From Streptomyces sp. NBC_00683 (GTDB lineage: Bacteria; Actinomycetota; Actinomycetes; Streptomycetales; Streptomycetaceae): a stretch of 64,000 nucleotides of DNA. Positions 34,527 to 43,767 of this stretch are shown piece by piece. The DNA is taken from NCBI RefSeq assembly GCF_036226745.1, contig NZ_CP109013.1, forward strand, positions 1,302,001 to 1,366,000. Reading direction: 5' to 3'. Each line of letters begins with the position of its first letter. Within the stretch, counting starts at the first letter, position 1. The notes beneath the pieces were generated by a model. It was given only the letters and a program-made list of their open reading frames with translations, had not been told where the DNA came from and searched no databases. The position numbers were made by a program, and so were the translations under genes.

Positions 34527-34536
34527 ACGCGGCCCG
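34503..34536. terminator. Terminator overlapping the merR-type stop codon
   Basis: Perfect 14-base arms (34503-34516 and 34523-34536) with a 6-base loop overlap the end of the MerR gene. It lies between convergent genes and could also stop the leftward fadB operon. Confidence 0.75.
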
Positions 34537-34545
34537 TGCCGGACG

Positions 34546-36717
34546 TCAGTCGTGGAAGGTCTCGCCCTTCTCCGCCTTCTCCAGGAGCAGCGCGGGCGGC
34601 AGGAAGCGGTCGCCGTAGCGCTCGGCGAGCTGCCGGGCACGCGCCACGAAGCCGGGCAGGCCTCCCTCGTACCCGTTGATGTACTGGAGCACGCCGCCGG
34701 TCCAGGCCGGGAAGCCGATGCCCATGATGGAGCCGATGTTGGCGTCGGCGACGGTGATCAGGACGTTCTCCTCCAGGCAGCGGACACTGTCCAGAGCCTC
34801 GGAGAAGAGCATCCGCTCCTGCATGTCGGCGAACGGGACGTCCGTGTCCGGCTTGGTGAAGTGCTCGCGCAGACCGGGCCAGAGGCGCGCGCGCCTGCCG
34901 TCCTCGTCGTACTCGTAGAAGCCCGCGCCACCGCTGCGTCCGGGGCGCCCGAACTCGTCGACCATCCGGTCGATGACGGCGTCCGACGGGTGCGGGGTCC
35001 AGGTGCCGCCCGCCTCCTCGACGGCGCGCCGGGTCTCGTTGCGGATCTTGCGGGGCAGGGTGAGCGTCAGCTCGTCCATCAGCGAGAGGACCTTGGCCGG
35101 GTAGCCGGCCTGGGCCGCCGCCTGCTCGACGGACGCGGGCTCGACGCCCTCGCCGACCATCGCGACGCCCTCGTTGATGAAGTGCCCGATGACGCGCGAG
35201 GTGAAGAAGCCGCGCGAGTCGTTGACGACGATCGGCGTCTTCCTGATCCGGCGCACCAGGTCGAAGGCACGGGCCAGTGCCTCGTCGCCCGTCTTCTCGC
35301 CCTTGATGATCTCGACGAGCGGCATCTTGTCGACGGGCGAGAAGAAGTGCAGTCCGATGAAGTCGACCGGCCGGCTGACGCCCTCGGCGAGCACGGTGAT
35401 GGGCAGGGTCGAGGTGTTGGAGCAGAGGAGCGCGTCGGGCTCGACGATGTCCTGGATCTCCTGGAACACCTTGTGCTTGAGCGCGGTGTCCTCGAAGACG
35501 GCCTCGATCACCGCGTCGCAGCCCGCGAGGTCGGCCGGGTCCCCGGTCGGGGTGATGCGGGCCAGCAGCTCGTCGCGCTTCGCCTCGGTCGTACGGCCCC
35601 GGGAGAGCGCCTTGGCGAGCAGCTTCTCGCTGTACGCCTTGCCCTTGGCGGCGGCCTCGGTGGAGACGTCCTTGAGGACGACGTCGATGCCCGCGCGGGC
35701 GCAGGAGTACGCGATGCCCGCGCCCATCATCCCGGCGCCGAGGACGGCGACCTTGCGGATCGGGCGCTCCTCGATGCCCTTGGGGCGGCTGGCACCGGAG
35801 TTGACGGCCTGGAGGTCGAAGAAGAACGCCTGGATCATGTTCTTCGAGACCTGGCCGGTGACCAGCTCGGTGAAGTAGCGGGCCTCGATGGTCAGCGCGG
35901 TCTCGAAGTCGACCTGCGAGCCCTCGACCGCCGCCGCCAGGATGTTGCGGGGCGCGGGCATGGGTGCGCCCGCGAGCTGCTTCTTCAGGTTGGCCGGGAA
36001 GGCGGGCAGGTTGGCCGCGAACTTCGGGTTGGACGGAGTGCCGCCGGGGATCCGGTAGCCCTTGACGTCCCAGGGCTGCTGCGACTCGGGGTGGGCGTCG
36101 ATGAAGGCGCGGGCCTTGTCGAGCATCTCCTCGGGAGTGGCGGCGACCTCGTGGACCAAGCCGTTCTCCAGGGCCCGCTGCGGGGTGTACTGGGTGCCCT
36201 GGAGGAGGACCTTGAGCAGCGCGTCGGCGATGCCCATCAGCCGCACGGTGCGGGTGACGCCGCCGCCCGCCGGCAGCAGGCCGAGGGTGACCTCGGGCAG
36301 GCCGATCCGGGAGCCGGGGGCGTCCAGGGCGATGCGGTGGTGGGCGGAGAGGGCGATCTCGTAACCGCCGCCGAGCGCGGCACCGTTGATCGCGGCGACG
36401 ACCGGCTTGCCGAGGGTCTCGATGCGGCGCAGGGACCTCTTGATCGCGGTGCCCGCGTCGAACGCGTCCTGCGCGTTCTCGGGACCGATTTTGATCATGT
36501 CCTTGAGGTCACCGCCCGCGAAGAAGGTCTTCTTGGCGGAGGCGTAGATGATGCCCCGGATGGAGTCCTTCTCGGCCTCGGCCCGGTCGGCGATGGCCTC
36601 GATGGAGTCCCTGAAGGCCCGGTTCATCGTGTTGGCCGACTGGTTGGGGTCGTCGAGTACGAGGGTGACGACGCCGGTCTCGTCCTGTTCCCAGCGGATG
36701 GTCGTGCTCTCGGTCAT
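34546..36717 (-). CDS. fadB: Multifunctional fatty-acid oxidation protein (enoyl-CoA hydratase / 3-hydroxyacyl-CoA dehydrogenase)
   Basis: A 723-residue FadB-type enzyme catalysing two beta-oxidation steps. Residues about 1-190 are an enoyl-CoA hydratase domain with both catalytic glutamates (GGGYEIALSAHH and GLPEVTLGLLPAGGG). Residues about 320-500 are the NAD-binding 3-hydroxyacyl-CoA dehydrogenase (VAVLGAGMMGAGIAYSCARA, then IGLHFFSPVDKMPLVEI with the catalytic His). Two C-terminal helical domains follow. ATG at 36717. It is the last gene of the five-gene operon, 39 bases after the thiolase, with which it would form a trifunctional complex. Confidence 0.93.
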   Translation of the reverse strand: MTESTTIRWEQDETGVVTLVLDDPNQSANTMNRAFRDSIEAIADRAEAEKDSIRGIIYASAKKTFFAGGDLKDMIKIGPENAQDAFDAGTAIKRSLRRIETLGKPVVAAINGAALGGGYEIALSAHHRIALDAPGSRIGLPEVTLGLLPAGGGVTRTVRLMGIADALLKVLLQGTQYTPQRALENGLVHEVAATPEEMLDKARAFIDAHPESQQPWDVKGYRIPGGTPSNPKFAANLPAFPANLKKQLAGAPMPAPRNILAAAVEGSQVDFETALTIEARYFTELVTGQVSKNMIQAFFFDLQAVNSGASRPKGIEERPIRKVAVLGAGMMGAGIAYSCARAGIDVVLKDVSTEAAAKGKAYSEKLLAKALSRGRTTEAKRDELLARITPTGDPADLAGCDAVIEAVFEDTALKHKVFQEIQDIVEPDALLCSNTSTLPITVLAEGVSRPVDFIGLHFFSPVDKMPLVEIIKGEKTGDEALARAFDLVRRIRKTPIVVNDSRGFFTSRVIGHFINEGVAMVGEGVEPASVEQAAAQAGYPAKVLSLMDELTLTLPRKIRNETRRAVEEAGGTWTPHPSDAVIDRMVDEFGRPGRSGGAGFYEYDEDGRRARLWPGLREHFTKPDTDVPFADMQERMLFSEALDSVRCLEENVLITVADANIGSIMGIGFPAWTGGVLQYINGYEGGLPGFVARARQLAERYGDRFLPPALLLEKAEKGETFHD

Positions 36718-36756
36718 GTCTGTTCTTCTCCGTAAGCAGGGGTGGCCGGGGGACGG

Positions 36757-37971
36757 TCAGAGACGCTCGATGACGGTGGCGACGCCCATGCCGCCGCCGA
36801 CGCAGAGGGTGACGAGGCCGTAGCGCTTGTCCCGCCGCTCCAGTTCGTCGATGAGCGTGCCGAGGATCATCGCGCCGGTCGCGCCGAGCGGGTGGCCCAG
36901 TGCGATGGCGCCGCCGTTGACGTTGACCTTGTCGAGGGAGAGGCCCATGTCCCGCACGAAGCGCAGGACGACGCCGGCGAAGGCCTCGTTGATCTCGACG
37001 AGGTCGATGTCGTCGATGGTGAGCCCGGCCTTGGCCAGCGCCTTGCGGGTGGCCGGTGCGGGCCCGGTCAGCATGATGGTGGGTTCGGATCCGGAGACGG
37101 CCGCGGAGACGATCCGGGCGCGCGGGGTGAGGCCGTAGCGCTCGCCGACCTCCTTCGAGCCGATGGCGACGAGGGCGGCGCCGTCCACGATGCCGGAGGA
37201 GTTGCCCGCGTGGTGGACGTGGTCGATCTTCTCGACCCAGTGGTACTTCTGCAGGGCGACGGCGTCGAAGCCGCCCATCTCGCCGATCGCGGCGAAGGAC
37301 GGCTTGAGGGAGGCGAGCGAGTCGGCGGTGGTGCCGGGCCGCATGTGCTCGTCGTGGTCGAGGACGAGCAGGCCGTTGCGGTCCCTGACGGGTACGACGG
37401 AGCGGCCGAAGCGCTCGTCCTTCCAGGCCGCGGCGGCGCGTTCCTGGGACAGCGCGGCGTACTCGTCGACGTCCCGGCGGGAGAAGCCCTCGATGGTGGC
37501 GATGAGGTCGGCGCCGATGCCCTGCGGGGCGAAGCCGGTCTCGAAGCTGGTCATCGGGTCCATGGCCCAGGCGCCGCCGTCGGAGCCCATCGGCACCCGG
37601 GACATCGACTCGACGCCACCGGCCAGGACGAGGTCCTCCCAGCCCGAACGGACCTTCGCGGCAGCGAGGTTGACCGCTTCAAGGCCCGAGGCGCAGAAGC
37701 GGTTCTCCTGGACGCCCGCGACGGAGTCCGGGAGTCCGGCCGCGATCGCGGCGATACGGGCGATGTCGGAGCCCTGGTCGCCGAGCGGGCTGACCACGCC
37801 GAGGACGATGTCGTCGATGGCCGCGGGGTCGAGGTCCGGGAAGCGGGCCCGGATCTCGTGGATGAGGCCGACGACGAGGTCGATCGGCTTGGTTCCGTGC
37901 AGGGCGCCATTGGCCTTGCCGCGACCGCGCGGGGTGCGGATCGCGTCGTAGACGAACGCTTCGGTACTCAA
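36757..37971 (-). CDS. Acetyl-CoA C-acyltransferase (thiolase)
   Basis: A 404-residue thiolase that cleaves 3-ketoacyl-CoA with CoA in the last step of beta-oxidation. The acyl-accepting cysteine is in [17 protein letters not shown], the general-base His in [15 protein letters not shown] and the second cysteine in TLCVGGGMG. The TTG at 37971 lies at good spacing from AAAGG, and no ATG occurs before the conserved N-terminal strand. It is fourth in the operon, adjacent to fadB. A FadA-type role is favoured over acetoacetyl-CoA synthesis by that pairing. Confidence 0.92.
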   Translation of the reverse strand: MSTEAFVYDAIRTPRGRGKANGALHGTKPIDLVVGLIHEIRARFPDLDPAAIDDIVLGVVSPLGDQGSDIARIAAIAAGLPDSVAGVQENRFCASGLEAVNLAAAKVRSGWEDLVLAGGVESMSRVPMGSDGGAWAMDPMTSFETGFAPQGIGADLIATIEGFSRRDVDEYAALSQERAAAAWKDERFGRSVVPVRDRNGLLVLDHDEHMRPGTTADSLASLKPSFAAIGEMGGFDAVALQKYHWVEKIDHVHHAGNSSGIVDGAALVAIGSKEVGERYGLTPRARIVSAAVSGSEPTIMLTGPAPATRKALAKAGLTIDDIDLVEINEAFAGVVLRFVRDMGLSLDKVNVNGGAIALGHPLGATGAMILGTLIDELERRDKRYGLVTLCVGGGMGVATVIERL

Positions 37972-38020
37972 GACAGCAGCCTTTCGAGGGTGGTTGCGCA
38001 ACGGGGTGGCGGGAGCCGGG

Positions 38021-39163
38021 TCAGCCGAGCAGCGAGCGGCCGATGATCTCCTTCATGATCTCGGTCGTACCGCCGTAGATGGTCTGGATGCGGCCGTCGG
38101 TGAACGCCTTCGCGACCCGGTACTCGGTCATGTAGCCGTATCCGCCGTGGAGTTGGAGACAGCGGTCGGCGACGCGCTTCTGCAGTTCGGTGGCCCACCA
38201 CTTGGCCATCGAGGCGTGTACGGCATCGAGCGTCCCGGCCGAGTGGTCGACGATGCACCGGTCGAGGAAGGCCCTGGTGACGGCGCACTCGGTGGCCATC
38301 TCGGCGATCTCGAACCTGATGTGCTGGAGCTTGGAGAGGGGCCGCCCGAAGGCTTCACGCTCCTTGACGTACTGGGTGGTGATCTCCAGGAGGTACTCGG
38401 CCGCGGCGATTCCGGCGACCGCTATGCCCATCCGTTCCTGGGCCAGGTTGGTCATGAGGTGGATGAAGGCGCCGTCGAGCTCGCCGAGGAGGTTCTCCTT
38501 GGGGACGCGCACGTCGTTGAAGAACAACTCGGCGGTGTCCTGGGACTTCTGGCCGATCTTGTCGAGGTTGCGGCCGCGCTCGAAGCCTTCCGCTCCGCGT
38601 TCGACCACGAGCAGCGAGAGGCCCTTCGCGCCGCCCTCCGGTGAGGTCTTGGCGACGACGATCACCAGGTCGGCGAGGATGCCGTTGGAGATGAAGGTCT
38701 TCGAGCCGTTGAGCAGCCAGTGGTCGCCCTTGTCCTCGGCGGTGGTGCGGATGCCCTGGAGGTCGGAGCCCGCACCGGGTTCGGTCATCGCGATGGCGGT
38801 GATGATCTCGCCCGAGCAGAAGCCGGGCAGCCAGCGCCGCTTCTGCTCCTCGGTGCCGAGTCCGGTGAGGTAGGGGCCGATGATGTCGTTGTGCAGGCCG
38901 AGCGCCAGTCCCGCGACTCCGGCCCGGGTGAACTCCTCGGCGAGGACGGCGCTGTAGCGGAAGTCGGCGTTGCCGCCGCCCCCGAACTCCTCGGGTACGG
39001 CGAGGCCGAGCAGCCCCTGCCGGCCGGCCGCGAGCCAGGCCTCGCGCGAGACGATGCCGTCCTTCTCCCACTGCTCGTAGTGCGGGAGCGCCTCCTTGGC
39101 CAGGAAGGTGCGGACGGTCTCGCGGAACGCGTCGTGCTCTTCGGTGAAGATCTGCCGCTGCAC
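38021..39163 (-). CDS. Acyl-CoA dehydrogenase
   Basis: A 380-residue acyl-CoA dehydrogenase. [20 protein letters not shown] is the flavin/substrate signature; [20 protein letters not shown] is the C-terminal one. As in the other dehydrogenase in this window, Gly replaces the medium-chain catalytic Glu and the helix-G Glu in [12 protein letters not shown] is the probable base, as in long-chain and branched-chain types. The GTG at 39163 lies two bases from the stop of the upstream LLM gene. Third in the operon. Confidence 0.92.
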   Translation of the reverse strand: MQRQIFTEEHDAFRETVRTFLAKEALPHYEQWEKDGIVSREAWLAAGRQGLLGLAVPEEFGGGGNADFRYSAVLAEEFTRAGVAGLALGLHNDIIGPYLTGLGTEEQKRRWLPGFCSGEIITAIAMTEPGAGSDLQGIRTTAEDKGDHWLLNGSKTFISNGILADLVIVVAKTSPEGGAKGLSLLVVERGAEGFERGRNLDKIGQKSQDTAELFFNDVRVPKENLLGELDGAFIHLMTNLAQERMGIAVAGIAAAEYLLEITTQYVKEREAFGRPLSKLQHIRFEIAEMATECAVTRAFLDRCIVDHSAGTLDAVHASMAKWWATELQKRVADRCLQLHGGYGYMTEYRVAKAFTDGRIQTIYGGTTEIMKEIIGRSLLG

Positions 39164-39164
39164 T

Positions 39165-40199
39165 TCAAGCCCCCTGGAGCCAGTTCTTGACGGTGGAGAT
39201 CAGGCGGGCCGGCTCGGGGCCGACGGGCGTGACGTTGAGCATGGTGACGCCGGCCTCGCGGAAGGCCTCGATGCGGTCGCGTACGTACCCCTCGGGCCCG
39301 CAGAGCGACATGAGTTCGCAGAATTCGTCCGGGACGGCGGCCTCGGCCTCCCTCTTCTTCCCCGAGAGGTAGAGCTCCTGGATCGTGGCTGCTTCCTTCT
39401 CGTACCCGTAGGCGACGGCGAGGTCGTTGTAGAAGTTCTTGCCGGGTGCGCCCATGCCTCCGACGTACAGCGCGATCTGCGGGCGGGCGAGGTCCCTGAG
39501 GGCCGCGGCGTCGTCGCCGATGGCGAGGAGGCCGCCCGCGACGGTCTGCAGCGGGCCGAGTGCCGGGTCACGCTTCGCCGCGCCTTCGGCCAGGGCGCCG
39601 CCCCAGACCTGCTGGGCCTTCTCCGGGATGTAGAGCGTGGGCAGCCAGCCGTCGGCGATCTCGGCGGTCAGCGCCACGTTGGAGGGGCCGAGGGAGGCGA
39701 TGTAGAGCGGAATGTTCTCGCGGACCGGCCGGGTGAGGATCTTCAGCGGCTTGCCGAGCCTGCCGCCCTTCTCCTTCGGGAGCGGCATGTCGGTGATGCC
39801 GTGGTGGTCGATGACCTCGCGGCGCCAGATCCGCCGGCAGAGTTCGACGGTCTCGCGGGTCCTGCCGAGCGGCTTGTCGTACGGCTTGCCGTGCCAGCCC
39901 TCCACGACCTGCGGGCCGGACGCGCCGAGCCCGAGCAGGGCCCGGCCGCCGGAGACCGCGTCGAGTCCGGCTCCGGTCTGGGCGATGAGGGCGGGGGTGC
40001 GGGAGTAGACGTTGAGGATCGCCGCGCCGATCTTCATGCGCTCGGTGCGGGCGGCCAGATATCCCATGATCGTGGGCGAGTCGAAGCCGTACGCCTCGGC
40101 GACCCAGACGGCGTCGAGTCCGGCGGATTCCAGTGCGGCGACCTGGTCGCAGGCGGCGCGCGGATCGCCCGCGTAGTTCAGCGGGAGGGAGAGTTCCAT
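39165..40199 (-). CDS. LLM class F420-dependent-type oxidoreductase
   Basis: A 344-residue luciferase-like TIM-barrel protein, of the F420-dependent branch judging by length and the N-terminal LSLPLNYAGDPRAA then VAALESAGLDAVWVAEAYG. Internal blocks GGRALLGLGASGPQVVEGWH and NVALTAEIADGWLPTLY are typical of actinobacterial members near lipid genes. It probably oxidises or reduces an intermediate with deazaflavin F420. Its ATG overlaps the stop of the upstream CoA-transferase gene (ATGA). Its presence inside a beta-oxidation operon suggests an unusual substrate such as a hydroxylated or branched acid; this is inference. Confidence 0.88.
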   Translation of the reverse strand: MELSLPLNYAGDPRAACDQVAALESAGLDAVWVAEAYGFDSPTIMGYLAARTERMKIGAAILNVYSRTPALIAQTGAGLDAVSGGRALLGLGASGPQVVEGWHGKPYDKPLGRTRETVELCRRIWRREVIDHHGITDMPLPKEKGGRLGKPLKILTRPVRENIPLYIASLGPSNVALTAEIADGWLPTLYIPEKAQQVWGGALAEGAAKRDPALGPLQTVAGGLLAIGDDAAALRDLARPQIALYVGGMGAPGKNFYNDLAVAYGYEKEAATIQELYLSGKKREAEAAVPDEFCELMSLCGPEGYVRDRIEAFREAGVTMLNVTPVGPEPARLISTVKNWLQGA

Positions 40200-41344
40200 C
40201 AGTCGGTGCCGTCCTTCTTCGGGAGGGTCCGCAAGCTCGGTACGTCCCAGTCGCGGGCCACGTCATCGGTGTCCGCGCCGGGCCGGGCGGGCCCGCTGCG
40301 GACGCGGGAGGGGGTGGCGGAGAACCGGGGAGCGGGCGCGGGCTGGGTGAGGCCGCCGTGCTCGACGTAGGTGGAGCGGGCGGCGAGGTGCGGGTGGTGA
40401 GGCGCCTCGCGGAGCGAGAGGACGGGGGCGACGCAGGCGTCCGTGCCTTCGAAGACCTCGGTCCACTCGGCGCGGGTGCGGGCCCTGAAGCGGTCGGCGA
40501 CGAGGGTGCGCAGGTCCGCCCAGCGGCTGAAGTCGTTGCGGTCGGGGGCTTCGTCGACGATCCCGAGCAGCTTGCCGAACTGCTCGTAGAACTGCGGCTC
40601 CAGCGGTCCGACCGCCATGTACTCGCCGTCGGACGTCTCGTAGCAGCCGTAGAAGGGGCAGCCGCCGTCGAGAAGGTTGGAGCCGCGCCGGTCCTGCCAG
40701 CTGCCGGCCGCCAGCATCCCGTGGATCATCGTGGCGAGATGGGCTGCACCGTCGACGATGGCGGCGTCCACCACCTGGCCGGTGCCGCCGGGTGTGCGGG
40801 CGTGCTGGAGGGCGGCCAGCACGCCGACGACGAGGTAGAGCGAACCGCCCGCGTAGTCGCCGACCAGATTGGCGGGCACCGTGGGCGGTTCCCCGGGTCT
40901 GCCGATCATGGAGAGGGTGCCACTGAGGGCGATGTAGGCGATGTCGTGGCCGGCTCGTTCGGCCAGCGGCCCGTCCTGGCCCCAGCCGGTCATCCGCCCG
41001 TAGACGAGCTGCGGATTGCGGTCCAGACATGCGGCCGGGCCCACGCCGAGGCGTTCGGCGACGCCCGGGCGGTAGCCCTCGATCAGGATGTCGGCGCGCT
41101 CCACGAGGTCGAGCACCTGCCCTGCGCCGCCCTCGGCCTTGAGGTCGACGCGGACCGAGCGTTTGTTGCGGTTGGTGAGGTCGTACGCGGGATCGATCCC
41201 GAGCGCCGCGCCGCCGGGCCGGTCGACGCGCACCACATCGGCGCCGAGGTCGGCCAGGAGCATCGCGGCGAACGGTCCCGGGCCGATGCCCGCCAGTTCG
41301 ACGACACGCACCCCGGCCAGTGGACCCTGCCCTGTCGTTGCCAT
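40199..41344 (-). CDS. CaiB/BaiF family CoA-transferase or alpha-methylacyl-CoA racemase
   Basis: A 381-residue class III CoA-transferase-fold protein. VRVVELAGIGPGPFAAMLLA opens the domain and DVVRVDRPGG follows. WGQDGPLAERAGHDIAYIAL and NLVGDYAGGSLYLVVG place a His-Asp pair and an Asp where alpha-methylacyl-CoA racemase keeps His126 and Asp156, and CPFYGCYETSDGEYMAVG is also racemase-like. Racemase activity on 2-methyl-branched acyl-CoAs is therefore more likely than CoA transfer. ATG at 41344. First gene of the five-gene operon, with a perfect palindrome 31 bases upstream. Confidence 0.87.
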   Translation of the reverse strand: MATTGQGPLAGVRVVELAGIGPGPFAAMLLADLGADVVRVDRPGGAALGIDPAYDLTNRNKRSVRVDLKAEGGAGQVLDLVERADILIEGYRPGVAERLGVGPAACLDRNPQLVYGRMTGWGQDGPLAERAGHDIAYIALSGTLSMIGRPGEPPTVPANLVGDYAGGSLYLVVGVLAALQHARTPGGTGQVVDAAIVDGAAHLATMIHGMLAAGSWQDRRGSNLLDGGCPFYGCYETSDGEYMAVGPLEPQFYEQFGKLLGIVDEAPDRNDFSRWADLRTLVADRFRARTRAEWTEVFEGTDACVAPVLSLREAPHHPHLAARSTYVEHGGLTQPAPAPRFSATPSRVRSGPARPGADTDDVARDWDVPSLRTLPKKDGTD

Positions 41345-41374
41345 CAAGCCCCCAGCGGTGTGACACAACTGATG

Positions 41375-41391
41375 TAACATCGATGATGTTA
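41375..41391. promoter_or_regulatory. Perfect palindromic operator upstream of the beta-oxidation operon
   Basis: TAACATCGATGATGTTA is a 17-base perfect palindrome (7-base arms, 3-base centre) 31 bases before the CoA-transferase start. Its AT-rich sequence stands out from the surroundings, and its position suits repression by a TetR-type regulator not encoded alongside. The remainder of the 41345-41549 divergent gap shows nothing else definite. Confidence 0.65.
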
Positions 41392-41549
41392 AGAATGCTC
41401 GACGCTCCGCACAACCCTTTTGGCCGAGCAAGCGCTTAGTTCCTTCTTCCGGATCCTCTCGCACCGAGGCCCTCCCGGCTGCACAGCGCCACGAACCCCT
41501 CCGCTACCCTCTGCCTGCTACATCGGCGCCGGCCCCTGCGGAGGCACTC

Positions 41550-42740
41550 ATGAACAGGCAGAACGGGGCAGAACGCCCCTATGACGTCATCCTTTTCGGC
41601 GCCACCGGCTTCGTGGGGACACTCACCGCCGAATATCTGGCGGAGCACGCACCGGACGGCCTCCGGTGGGCGGCGGCGGGCCGCAGCCGGGCCAAGCTCG
41701 AAAAGCTGCGCGAGAACCTCGCCGCGATCAACCCGCGCTGCGCGGAGCTGCCCCTGCTGACAGCCGATGCCGGTGATCCCGGCGCGCTGCGCGAACTCGC
41801 CGGTTCCGCGCATGTGGTGGCATCGACGGTGGGCCCGTACGTCTGGTACGGGGAGGGGCTGGTGGCGGCCTGCGCCGAGGCCGGGACCGACTACGCCGAC
41901 CTCACCGGCGAGGCGGAGTTCGTCGACCGGATGTTCCTGGAGCACGACACACGGGCCCGCGAGACGGGGGCCCGTATCGTGCACGCCTGCGGCTTCGACT
42001 CCGTACCGCACGACCTCGGTGTCTACTTCACCGTCCAGCAGCTCCCCGAGGACGTACCGCTGACCGTCGACGGCTACGTCCGCAGCAACGCCGTCTTCTC
42101 GGGCGGCACGTTCGCCTCGGCGCTCACCGCGATCGGCCGCGGCCCGCAGATGATCCGGGCCGCGAAGGAACGCCGTCTGCACGAGCCGCGCCTGGTCGGC
42201 CGCCGGGCCCGCGCCCCGCAGGGCTCACCCCACTTCAGCGCGGCGACCGGAACGTGGGCGCTGCCGCTGCCGACCCTGGACCCCCGTGTCGTGGAGCGCT
42301 CGGCGCGGGCGCTGGGCCGTTACGGCCCCGACTTCCGCTACCGGCACTTCGCCTCCGTGAAGCACCTGCCGGTGGCGCTCGGCGGCACCGCGGCCCTGGG
42401 TGTGCTGACGGCCGCCGCCCAGATCCCCGCCGTGCGCGGCTGGCTCATGGACCGCTACGAACCCGGCACCGGCCCCGGCAAGGAGCGCAGGGACCGCAGC
42501 TGGTTCACGGTGCGCTTCGTCGGGGAGGGCGGCGGCCGCCGGGTCTTCACCGAGGTGTCGGGCGGCGACCCGGGCTACGACGAGACCGCGAAGATGCTCG
42601 CCGAGGCCGCCCTCAGCCTCGCCCTGGACGACCTGCCGAAGACATCGGGGCAGGTCACGACCGCCGTGGCGATGGGTGACGCGCTCCTGGAACGGCTGAG
42701 GACCGCAGGGCTGGGCTTCCGCGTCGCGGCGGTGCTCTGA
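41550..42740 (+). CDS. Saccharopine dehydrogenase-like NAD(P)-binding protein
   Basis: A 396-residue protein of the saccharopine-dehydrogenase-like / trans-acting enoyl reductase group found in actinobacteria. It begins with a Rossmann fold (YDVILFGATGFVGTLTAEYL), then VVASTVGPYVWYGEGLVAAC, DYADLTGEAEFVDRMF and HACGFDSVPHDLGVYF, all conserved in that group. A short hydrophobic segment near 290 (LGGTAALGVLTAAAQIPAV) could touch the membrane. Mycobacterial relatives reduce lipid intermediates, but the substrate here is unknown. ATG at 41550; divergent from the beta-oxidation operon. Confidence 0.85.
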   Translation: MNRQNGAERPYDVILFGATGFVGTLTAEYLAEHAPDGLRWAAAGRSRAKLEKLRENLAAINPRCAELPLLTADAGDPGALRELAGSAHVVASTVGPYVWYGEGLVAACAEAGTDYADLTGEAEFVDRMFLEHDTRARETGARIVHACGFDSVPHDLGVYFTVQQLPEDVPLTVDGYVRSNAVFSGGTFASALTAIGRGPQMIRAAKERRLHEPRLVGRRARAPQGSPHFSAATGTWALPLPTLDPRVVERSARALGRYGPDFRYRHFASVKHLPVALGGTAALGVLTAAAQIPAVRGWLMDRYEPGTGPGKERRDRSWFTVRFVGEGGGRRVFTEVSGGDPGYDETAKMLAEAALSLALDDLPKTSGQVTTAVAMGDALLERLRTAGLGFRVAAVL

Positions 42741-42783
42741 GGCGGGCGCGGTTCCCTGGGCGTACGGGAGGGCGCCGACCGGG

Positions 42784-42930
42784 TCAGAGCATCCAGGAGG
42801 CGAGGGTGCAGACCATGGAAACGGTCCAGGCGGCTCCCGCGACGACGCCCAGGGTCATACCGACGGCAACGCCGCGCTGGGACAGACGTACGGTTCCGGT
42901 GTTCATCGGGGGTGCGTGGTGGTCGATCAT
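42784..42930 (-). CDS. Small single-pass membrane protein
   Basis: A 48-residue ORF with one hydrophobic helix (GVAVGMTLGVVAGAAWTVSM then VCTLASWML) after a short polar N-terminus (MIDHHAPPMNTGTVRLSQRG). A second ATG at 42906 gives 40 residues and may be the real start. No strong ribosome site is visible for either. I do not recognise a family. It lies between the saccharopine dehydrogenase-like gene and endonuclease V. Confidence 0.5.
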   Translation of the reverse strand: MIDHHAPPMNTGTVRLSQRGVAVGMTLGVVAGAAWTVSMVCTLASWML

Positions 42931-43039
42931 GTGTACCAGCCTGCCCCTGATGTTCGACGAGCAACATCCGTTCATGTACTCAGATGGAAACAATCCCGGC
43001 CGTCGGACTGGGGCGGCCGGGGCGGGCCGGCGACGGCGG

Positions 43040-43717
43040 TCAGGCGACGGCCTCCCGCAGGGCCGCCCGGCACAGGGCGTCGGCCCGGCGCGTGGTCTCC
43101 GGCTGACGGAAGTCGCGCGCCAGCAGCAGCGTGTGGGCGCAGGCGTTGTCCAGACCGGTGCGGTGGCCGACGGAGACGAAGACGGGCTTGGTGGCGTCCT
43201 GGGTGCGCAGCGCCCGGCCGACCACCTCGTCCCCGTCCATGAGCGGGGTCGAGTCTCCGCGCCGGGGCCCCGGTTGCTCGTAGCGGAAGGTGAACGGATT
43301 CTTGGCGACGCCGATGACCGCGAGGCCGGTGAGGACACCCAGATGGCTGGCGAGCCCGAACCTGCGCGGGTGCGCCCGCCCGTAGCCGTCGCAGACGACG
43401 AGCCCCGGATCGACGGGCAGTGCCTCCAGCGCGGCGAGCACGGTCGGGATCTCCCGGAAGGCGAGGAGCCCGGGAACGTAGGGGAAGGTCACCCGGCCCC
43501 GCGCGGTCGACTCGGCCACCACCTCCAGGGTCGCCGCGTCGAGGACGACGGCCGCCGCCACGACGACGTCCCGCTCGTCGTCGTAGGCGACATCGACGCC
43601 GGTCACCAGCCCGGTGCCGGGCGGCGGCCCCGGTTCGTCGAGCACCACACGGGTGCGCAGCGTGTCCTGGACGGCGCGTGCTTCGGCCTCGTCGGCGGGC
43701 ATGGTGAAAGTCGTCAT
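43040..43717 (-). CDS. nfi: Endonuclease V
   Basis: A 225-residue DNA repair nuclease that cuts next to deoxyinosine. The metal-binding aspartates lie in GLVTGVDVAYDDER and VCDGYGRAHPRRFGLASHLG, the latter being the family signature; IGVAKNPF supplies the conserved Lys. Length is usual for the family. ATG at 43717, divergent from the YciI-like gene. Confidence 0.92.
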   Translation of the reverse strand: MTTFTMPADEAEARAVQDTLRTRVVLDEPGPPPGTGLVTGVDVAYDDERDVVVAAAVVLDAATLEVVAESTARGRVTFPYVPGLLAFREIPTVLAALEALPVDPGLVVCDGYGRAHPRRFGLASHLGVLTGLAVIGVAKNPFTFRYEQPGPRRGDSTPLMDGDEVVGRALRTQDATKPVFVSVGHRTGLDNACAHTLLLARDFRQPETTRRADALCRAALREAVA

Positions 43718-43767
43718 GGTGCGGTTGAGTCTAAGAGCGCTCCGGGCGGTCCCGTAGCCTGGAGATC

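Noticed and set aside
34552..36735. A 727-codon open frame on the plus strand opposite fadB
   Set aside because: The minus strand carries complete FadB motifs; the plus frame is a low-complexity shadow.
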